The position numbers and the translations under genes were made by a program. 32,010 nucleotides of DNA from Paenibacillus sp. Root444D2 (GTDB lineage Bacteria > Bacillota > Bacilli > Paenibacillales > NBRC-103111): the NCBI RefSeq assembly GCF_001426375.1, contig NZ_LMEO01000034.1:1-32010 (forward strand). Direction: 5' to 3'. A model generated the notes under the pieces. The model was not told where the DNA came from. It saw nothing but the letters and a program-made list of their open reading frames with translations, and did no database searches. Below, piece after piece: positions 27,399-32,010 of the stretch (positions are counted from its first letter, which is position 1; the number at the start of each line of letters is the position of its first letter).

Positions 27399-27537
27399 TT
27401 GTACAACAACGAAGGGAAAGAAGCGAGATTTAGGAAGCAATTGTTGCATTTTCTACAACATCATTCAACTACGAACCGGATTCATTCATCTCAATTGAGT
27501 CTATTTGACGATTGATCCTGATTAAAGACTCCGTCTA

Positions 27538-28338
27538 TTATGAACTTTGTTTTCTTGTTAAGCTTGCTTCGAACATATCAATGATATAGAGGAATCTTTC
27601 GGCCTCTCGAAACACATGGTCAGCAAGTAAAGGATGAATGATGCTTTTTATACGACAAGCTTCGATCAAATCCCTTGCAGTCTTTTTGAAATCTCGCAGA
27701 GAAACAACAGAAACCCGATTCTGATCAAGGAATTGGTCGAGAAGCGGCTCCGTTTGAGATTGAGGGCGCATTCCGCTTAAATCAACAGCTTGAAAGAGCA
27801 GTTGGTCAAAATCTTGACTAAAGTGGCGAGCTTGCTCAACTAGTTGTCGTTCGGACGGATCAAGGAGATGTCCGATGAACTTCGCATGGTCAGCCATTAT
27901 TCTCAAAAAGAAAACATTTTCATCAATGATTGCATCGGGCAGCGGTTCTAATCGACCAGCATTCAATTCCTCTAATCGATTTCTAAAATAATTGGCCTCT
28001 CTACTGGTATGATCAACCAATAAAGGGAAATTGTTACCGCCTGGAAGTTTACATTGGATGATGAGACCTAAAACCCTTCTTTTAAAAGCCCAAATATGGG
28101 TTGCCGCTAAGTGAGCTTCCATGTTAAAGCGTATGATCTGCTCAGGATCAGTTAACTCTGTGAATGCATGAGATTTGCCTTCTATTTGTTCAAAAGTATG
28201 ATAAAAATGATCTGCTTCTTGGATTAATTGCGTATCCTCACACCGAAATCCCAGCTTCAGAAATAAAGAATGCTCTTTCATAATACGTGACCAGAACCGT
28301 ATCTCATCCAATGAACGACTAACGAACTCATTTGACAA
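27538..28338 (-). CDS. DUF2935 domain protein with two ferritin-like halves
   Basis: A family of unknown function found in Bacillaceae and Paenibacillaceae, helical and with metal-ligand-like residues. Two similar halves are visible. Each begins with a helix carrying FWSRIMKEHSLFL or FFLRIMADHAKFI and ends with a helix carrying LVDHTSREANYF or LLADHVFREAERF, giving paired His and Glu as in metal-binding four-helix bundles. I place the start at TTG 28338, ten bases after GAGGAG; a longer frame from GTG 28389 has no ribosome site and adds a poorly conserved-looking leader. 266 aa. The gene stands alone, with no terminator visible in the repeat-bearing gap after it. Confidence 0.8.
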   Translation of the reverse strand: MSNEFVSRSLDEIRFWSRIMKEHSLFLKLGFRCEDTQLIQEADHFYHTFEQIEGKSHAFTELTDPEQIIRFNMEAHLAATHIWAFKRRVLGLIIQCKLPGGNNFPLLVDHTSREANYFRNRLEELNAGRLEPLPDAIIDENVFFLRIMADHAKFIGHLLDPSERQLVEQARHFSQDFDQLLFQAVDLSGMRPQSQTEPLLDQFLDQNRVSVVSLRDFKKTARDLIEACRIKSIIHPLLADHVFREAERFLYIIDMFEASLTRKQSS

Positions 28339-28452
28339 TTTTGACACTCTCCTCAAGAAGTAGTCTGATACCCTATGTATAATCTTCACGGGAGGCGCTT
28401 ATGCAGATGTCGTGAAAATAGGACAACGGATGACTGCGATTGATTTGAGAAG

Positions 28453-28505
28453 TAAAAAAAGAACAAGGAGCGGCTCGCCGTAGCAAACTACTCATTGCTC
28501 TTGTT
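28453..28505 (-). terminator. Terminator after the malic-enzyme remnant
   Basis: On the minus strand AACAAGAGC pairs with GCTCCTTGTT (one bulged base), followed by C and seven T (28453-28460 on the plus strand are A). It matches the 3' end of the truncated gene just upstream, as if the original terminator had been kept. Confidence 0.7.
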
Positions 28506-28518
28506 GGTTTATTTCCTA

Positions 28519-28709
28519 TTACCTAAACTCAGGCGGAGTTCTCCGAGCAACATGCGTTAAAATGGCCGATTCAATCACAGCTTTGCGCACTTGTATCACA
28601 ACTTGCTCATTGAAAATACTAGGGATAATGTAATGTTCGTTGAGCTCTGCCTCTGAAACGACGGAAGCAATCGCTCTCGCCGCGGCGCATTTTCTACCTT
28701 AACGCTCAT
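28519..28709 (-). pseudogene. Remnant of a malic enzyme gene (C-terminal fragment)
   Basis: Reading the minus strand into the TAA at 28519-28521 gives about 58 codons with the C-terminal motifs of NAD(P)-dependent malic enzymes: AARAIASVVSEAELNEHYII, then PSIFNEQVVIQVRKAVIESA, ending in RTPPEFR. The frame is closed by a stop at 28699-28701. An ATG at 28707-28709, behind a good GGAGG ribosome site, reads MSVKVENA in a different frame and then runs into the fragment out of frame. This looks like an internal deletion joining a gene start to a malic-enzyme end, with a frameshift. The catalytic part (about 350-500 residues) is missing, so no enzyme can be made. The GGAGG start and the terminator flank it intact. 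Confidence 0.75.
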
Positions 28710-28729
28710 CTTATTAGCCTCCTAATATA

Positions 28730-28837
28730 GGGATCTTTGAGCAGAGCTCAAAGTCTCTCCGCTTTGGGATCTTTGAGCAGAGCTCAAAGTCTCTCCGCTT
28801 AGGGATCTTTGAGCGGAGCTCAAAGTCTCTCCTTTTA
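28730..28837. repeat. Tandem repeat, three 36-bp units each with a perfect 8-bp inverted repeat
   Basis: Units start with GGGATCTTTGAGC at 28730, 28766 and 28802, an exact 36-base period. Each contains CTTTGAGC-N3-GCTCAAAG; the third unit changes only the loop (AGA to GGA) and its last bases. They lie between the start of the malic-enzyme remnant and the terminator of the P5C dehydrogenase gene. Function unknown. Confidence 0.9.
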
Positions 28838-28854
28838 TATGTTGAAAAATACTC

Positions 28855-28889
28855 TTAAAAAAAGAGCCCTCCATGTAATTAGAGGGCCC
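28855..28889 (-). terminator. Terminator of the proline-degradation operon
   Basis: On the minus strand GGGCCCTC pairs with GAGGGCTC around a TAATTACATG loop, followed by a run of seven T. It starts about ten bases after the P5C dehydrogenase stop codon. Confidence 0.88.
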
Positions 28890-28898
28890 CACACTGCC

Positions 28899-30473
28899 TT
28901 AAATTTTGCGGGACGTTAATTTAGCTTGTGTAAAGAGCAACAGGTAGTCATAACCGCCTGCTTTGGAATCTGTACCTGACATATTGAATCCGCCAAACGG
29001 GTGTACACCGACTAATGCACCTGTACATTTACGATTGATGTATAAGTTGCCGCAATGCACGGTCTCAAGAGCTTCAGCGATACGTTCTTCGTTCGTGGAG
29101 AAGTAAGAACCGGTCAAACCGAATTCAGTGTCATTGTACATTGCGATTGCTTCCTGCCAATCTTTCGCTTTCGCAATAGCGAGCACGGGTCCGAAGATCT
29201 CTTCTTGCATAATCCGCGCTTTGCCGCTTACATTACCGAACACGGTCGGTTGGATGTAATAGCCGTTTCCTTCAGCCTTCTCACCGCCGGCAAGCAGAGT
29301 GCCTTCTTGTTTCCCGATTTCGATATATTCTAAAATTCTTTCGTACGAAGTCTTATCGATAACTGGACCTGCAGCGAAATTGTTTTCTGGCAGCCCGATT
29401 TGCAGTTGTTTCGTCAAAACGACTACTTTTTCTATAACTTGGTCATACACGGATTCCACAATAACCGCTCTGGAACCAGCTGAACATTTCTGACCTTGGA
29501 ATCCAAACGCTGATGCGACAATCGCGGATGCTGCTGCATCCAGATCAGCCGTTTCATCGACGATAATGCCGTCTTTTCCACCCATTTCAGCAACGACGCG
29601 TTTGATCCAAATCTGACCTGGAACCGTGTCCGCGGCCAACTTGTTAATGCGTAGACCAACCTCTTTGGAACCTGTAAAGCTAATGAAACGAGTCTTTGGA
29701 TGTGTCGTCAAGTAATCGCCAACTTCAGCGCCGCTTCCCGGAATGAAATTGATAACACCGTCTGGAAGTCCTACTTCTCGCATCAAAGCAACAAACTTGT
29801 GCGCAATGATTGGCGTTGTGGAAGCAGGTTTAAGAAGAACCGTATTACCTGATACAACGGCAGCAGTCGTCATGCCCACGCAAATAGCGAGCGGGAAGTT
29901 CCACGGCGGAATAATGACGCCAACGCCAAGTGGGATATAGGAAATTTTATTGTCTTCACCGGCAATTTTGGTTAACGGTTGAGTTTCATTGATTTCGCTC
30001 AAACGAATGATTTCCCGAGCGTAGAACTCGATGAAATCAATAGCTTCCGCGGTATCTACGTCAGCTTCTACGTAGTTCTTACCTGATTCCAAAATCATAA
30101 GTGCAGAAAATTCATGCTTACGTTCACGCATAAGCGCTGCCGCTTTAAACAAATATTCCGCCCGCTCTTTAACATGAACACGCTTCCAAGATTCGAAAGT
30201 CTCCAAAGCAGCGACCATTGCTTTTTCCGCTAGTGCTTGATTCGCTTTGCTCACATAACCAATCACTTCATCCACATTGCCTGGGTTAATGGATTTGATT
30301 TTCGCTTCAGTAACTACTTTCTCAGATCCGATATAAAGCGGGTACTCTTGACCTAATTCCGATTTCACTTTCGCAATAGCGGCTTCCATAGCTTGCTTAT
30401 TTTCATCCAAAGAAAAATTAGTGAACGGTTCGTTTGCATAAGGGGTTACTTTTGTAAATGTGCTCATATTCAT
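28899..30473 (-). CDS. pruA: L-glutamate gamma-semialdehyde (1-pyrroline-5-carboxylate) dehydrogenase
   Basis: NAD-dependent oxidation of glutamate semialdehyde/P5C to glutamate, the second step of proline (and arginine) breakdown. This is the monofunctional RocA/PutC type of 524 aa, not the bifunctional PutA. Motifs: PWNFP at 190-194, the general-base glutamate E296 in AEMGGKD, the catalytic cysteine C330 in [12 protein letters not shown], and the C-terminal [29 protein letters not shown] stretch precedes the start; both ATG 30473 and ATG 30467 are possible. It follows the proline dehydrogenase gene by 20 bases in one operon, so the P5C made by the first enzyme goes straight to this one. Confidence 0.96.
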   Translation of the reverse strand: MNMSTFTKVTPYANEPFTNFSLDENKQAMEAAIAKVKSELGQEYPLYIGSEKVVTEAKIKSINPGNVDEVIGYVSKANQALAEKAMVAALETFESWKRVHVKERAEYLFKAAALMRERKHEFSALMILESGKNYVEADVDTAEAIDFIEFYAREIIRLSEINETQPLTKIAGEDNKISYIPLGVGVIIPPWNFPLAICVGMTTAAVVSGNTVLLKPASTTPIIAHKFVALMREVGLPDGVINFIPGSGAEVGDYLTTHPKTRFISFTGSKEVGLRINKLAADTVPGQIWIKRVVAEMGGKDGIIVDETADLDAAASAIVASAFGFQGQKCSAGSRAVIVESVYDQVIEKVVVLTKQLQIGLPENNFAAGPVIDKTSYERILEYIEIGKQEGTLLAGGEKAEGNGYYIQPTVFGNVSGKARIMQEEIFGPVLAIAKAKDWQEAIAMYNDTEFGLTGSYFSTNEERIAEALETVHCGNLYINRKCTGALVGVHPFGGFNMSGTDSKAGGYDYLLLFTQAKLTSRKI

Positions 30474-30493
30474 TCTCCTCTCCCTTTGCGGGC

Positions 30494-31408
30494 CTATTTA
30501 AACATATTTTTAAGAACAAACCAGGCATTCGCTGGCCGCTCGGCTAACCGTCTCATAAAGTATCCAAACCAATCGACACCATAGGGAACATAGACGCGGA
30601 CACGGTAGCCTTCTTTAACCAATTGCTTCTGCATCTCTTCACAAATGCCATAAAGCATCTGAAATTCGAATTGATCTCTGGAGATTCCATTCTCACTTAC
30701 GAATTGTTTCGTGAAGTTGATGATCACTTCATCATGGCTGGCAACAGCCGTATAATGACCATTTTTCAAATGCATTTGAATGATTTTTTTATAATTTTCA
30801 TCAACGTCTTTCTTTACTGGAAAAGCAACTTGAGGGGATTCCTTATATGCCCCTTTAACAAGACGCAAGTTGGCACTCAGCGCACTCAAATCCTGGATAT
30901 CTTGCTCCGTTCGGAACAGATAAGCTTGAATCACGATCCCTACATTATCGAACTCTTCTCGAAGCTCCCGGTAAATATCCAGCGAAACTTGGCAGTGCGC
31001 GTAATCCTCCATATCAATCCGAACAAAATTGCCATATTGGCGCGCTCGATTCAGAATTCGTTTCATATTGTTTACGCAAAGCTCTCTGCTGATATCTAGG
31101 CCGAGTGATGTCATTTTCAAAGAAAGATTGGACTGTACACCCGAGCTGGCAATGGCTTCTAATGTTTGTATGCACATATCAGCGGACAATGTAGCTTCTT
31201 CTTCACTAAAGACGAATTCTCCTAGATGGTCTAAAGTCGCGATTCGGCCATCCTTATTGAGCCCGCTTACAGCATCAATGGATTGTTTGATGGTTTCGCC
31301 AGCTACGAAGCGGGCGGCTCCAAAACGAAGGCCGTACTTTTTGGCTAATCGATTCGCAGAACGGCTCTTGCCCAATGATTGAAACATGTTTCTCAGCATC
31401 ATTTCCAT
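30494..31408 (-). CDS. Proline dehydrogenase (monofunctional, FAD-dependent)
   Basis: Oxidises proline to 1-pyrroline-5-carboxylate and passes electrons via FAD to the respiratory chain at the membrane face. The TIM-barrel motifs of the PutB/FadM-type enzyme are present: LKMTSLGLDIS, RIDMEDYAH, AYLFRTEQD, LRLVKGAYKES, ASHDEVIINF, FEFQMLYGI and the C-terminal YGVDWFGYFMRRLAERPAN. I place the start at ATG 31408, with GGGGGA seven bases upstream; a frame from 31492 would add 28 residues without a ribosome site. 304 aa, normal. First gene of the operon with pruA. TATAAT at 31446-31451 (minus strand) could be its -10 box, but no good -35 is seen. Confidence 0.94.
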   Translation of the reverse strand: MEMMLRNMFQSLGKSRSANRLAKKYGLRFGAARFVAGETIKQSIDAVSGLNKDGRIATLDHLGEFVFSEEEATLSADMCIQTLEAIASSGVQSNLSLKMTSLGLDISRELCVNNMKRILNRARQYGNFVRIDMEDYAHCQVSLDIYRELREEFDNVGIVIQAYLFRTEQDIQDLSALSANLRLVKGAYKESPQVAFPVKKDVDENYKKIIQMHLKNGHYTAVASHDEVIINFTKQFVSENGISRDQFEFQMLYGICEEMQKQLVKEGYRVRVYVPYGVDWFGYFMRRLAERPANAWFVLKNMFK

Positions 31409-31492
31409 GTATGATTCCCCCAGAAGAATTGAACAATGTTGTTTAATTATATGAGAGAAATATACACCATTATTTTTATTTTGAACAGTCAT

Positions 31493-31792
31493 TGTTTAAA
31501 AATAATGGGATTCGGATAAAATGGTTGAACATTTTCGTTGAATAACTATTTTCATACACGCTATGCAAGTAGAGATTTGACTACTTCTGGGACTAACCTT
31601 TTTCATGATTTATATTTTTTAGAGGGTGGGGGAGGTGACGAAGCTTATTTTCGATAAGATAGTAAGTTACGGATTTATGCTAGGTTAAGTGAAATAGAGT
31701 AGTGGAAGAAGTGCATAATCATTTGATTAGGGGCATACATAACTCTAAAATGCGATGGTCATTCAGCTTTTGTGAGTGAAGATAGGCTATAT
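31493..31792. other. Non-coding stretch upstream of the proline operon
   Basis: About 300 bases with no gene I can support. AAGTAG/CTACTT form a short hairpin near 31567-31586. A GGGGGAGGTGACG stretch near 31627 looks like a ribosome site, but the only frame behind it stops after 17 codons. Confidence 0.5.
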
Positions 31793-31914
31793 GTTGTATG
31801 TTGTACAACAATTCACACGTCAAAAGGCTATATTACAGCTTAAAGTTGCATTTCGTACAACATTTTGAGCATATTTGTTGCGAAATGATCTATTTGGGGC
31901 CAAATTGTTGTACA
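31793..31914 (+). repeat. 122-bp interspersed repeat, copy B
   Basis: Same orientation and identical length as copy A at 27277-27398, with 95 of 122 identical positions and no gaps. The core 31802-31914 has perfect 12-bp inverted ends: TGTACAACAATT (31802-31813) and AATTGTTGTACA (31903-31914). The GTTGYA-N4-GTACAAC module occurs at 31793 and 31845, again 52 bases apart. No transposase or coding frame is inside. The bases from 31915 to the window end hold nothing recognisable. Confidence 0.8.
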
Positions 31915-32010
31915 TTAGAGTCAATTTCATAATTCAAACCTCTTGCTACATAAGGACTTATAGCGCATTCAAAAACAGTCACCTACCCAAGGCATCCATT
32001 AGGTGCCAAG

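Noticed and set aside
28730..28837. CRISPR array
   Set aside because: The units are contiguous 36-bp tandem repeats with no unique spacers and no cas genes nearby.
31627..31690. Short gene behind a GGGGGAGGTGACG ribosome-like site
   Set aside because: The only frame starts with a GTG inside the ribosome-like sequence itself and stops after 17 codons.
27277..31914. Composite transposon or insertion sequence formed by the two 122-bp repeats
   Set aside because: No transposase in or between the copies and no obvious target-site duplication.

Overview
The window looks like chromosomal DNA of a spore-forming Bacillota, most probably Paenibacillus or a close relative. This rests on AGGAGG-type ribosome sites, the infC-rpmI-rplT operon with an L20-type leader and an ATT start, two spore-germinant receptor loci, a T-box controlled ilv operon, and VanW and DUF2935 family proteins. 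The species assignment is inference from gene content.

Layout. 1-1300: two terminators, a small unknown ORF and trmB. 1378-3040 (minus): a PAP2 phosphatase followed by a diacylglycerol-glucosyltransferase-like GT28 enzyme. 3214-6003 (plus): a GT4 and a membrane GT2 glycosyltransferase. 6000-7412: promoter, L20-type leader, infC, rpmI, rplT and terminator. 7431-11342 (minus): a germinant-receptor operon in the order A-C-B. 11414-17177: sigma-A promoter, T-box leader, ilvB-ilvN-ilvC-leuA, with structured RNA between ilvN and ilvC, at the ilvC 3' end and before leuA. 17204-19883: a PLP aminotransferase, a small two-helix membrane protein and a VanW-family protein, each with its own terminator. 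19963-25931: a second germinant-receptor operon in the order A-B-C-B'-C', in which the B-C pair is tandemly duplicated and every junction is a 4-bp ATGA overlap. 26074-27162: leuB, probably with its own promoter. 27213-32010: an accessory-looking stretch with two copies of a 122-bp repeat, a DUF2935 protein, a malic-enzyme remnant, a three-unit palindromic tandem repeat, and the proline-degradation pair (proline dehydrogenase, P5C dehydrogenase).

How the genes work together. ilvBNC makes the common branched-chain precursors. leuA and leuB catalyse two of the leucine-specific steps, and the aminotransferase could do the final transamination. leuC and leuD are absent from the window, and leuA is separated from leuB by about 9 kb that includes the second germination operon. 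Free amino acids are common germinants, but any functional link between these neighbours is speculative. Proline dehydrogenase and P5C dehydrogenase together convert proline to glutamate.

Most genes belong to well-known families. The observations most likely to be new are the 122-bp repeat with its GTTGCA-N4-GTACAAC modules, the 36-bp palindromic tandem repeat beside the malic-enzyme remnant, the competing pairings between ilvN and ilvC that include an anti-Shine-Dalgarno, and the duplicated B-C germinant-receptor pair. I found no CRISPR array, transposase, phage module, tRNA or rRNA.
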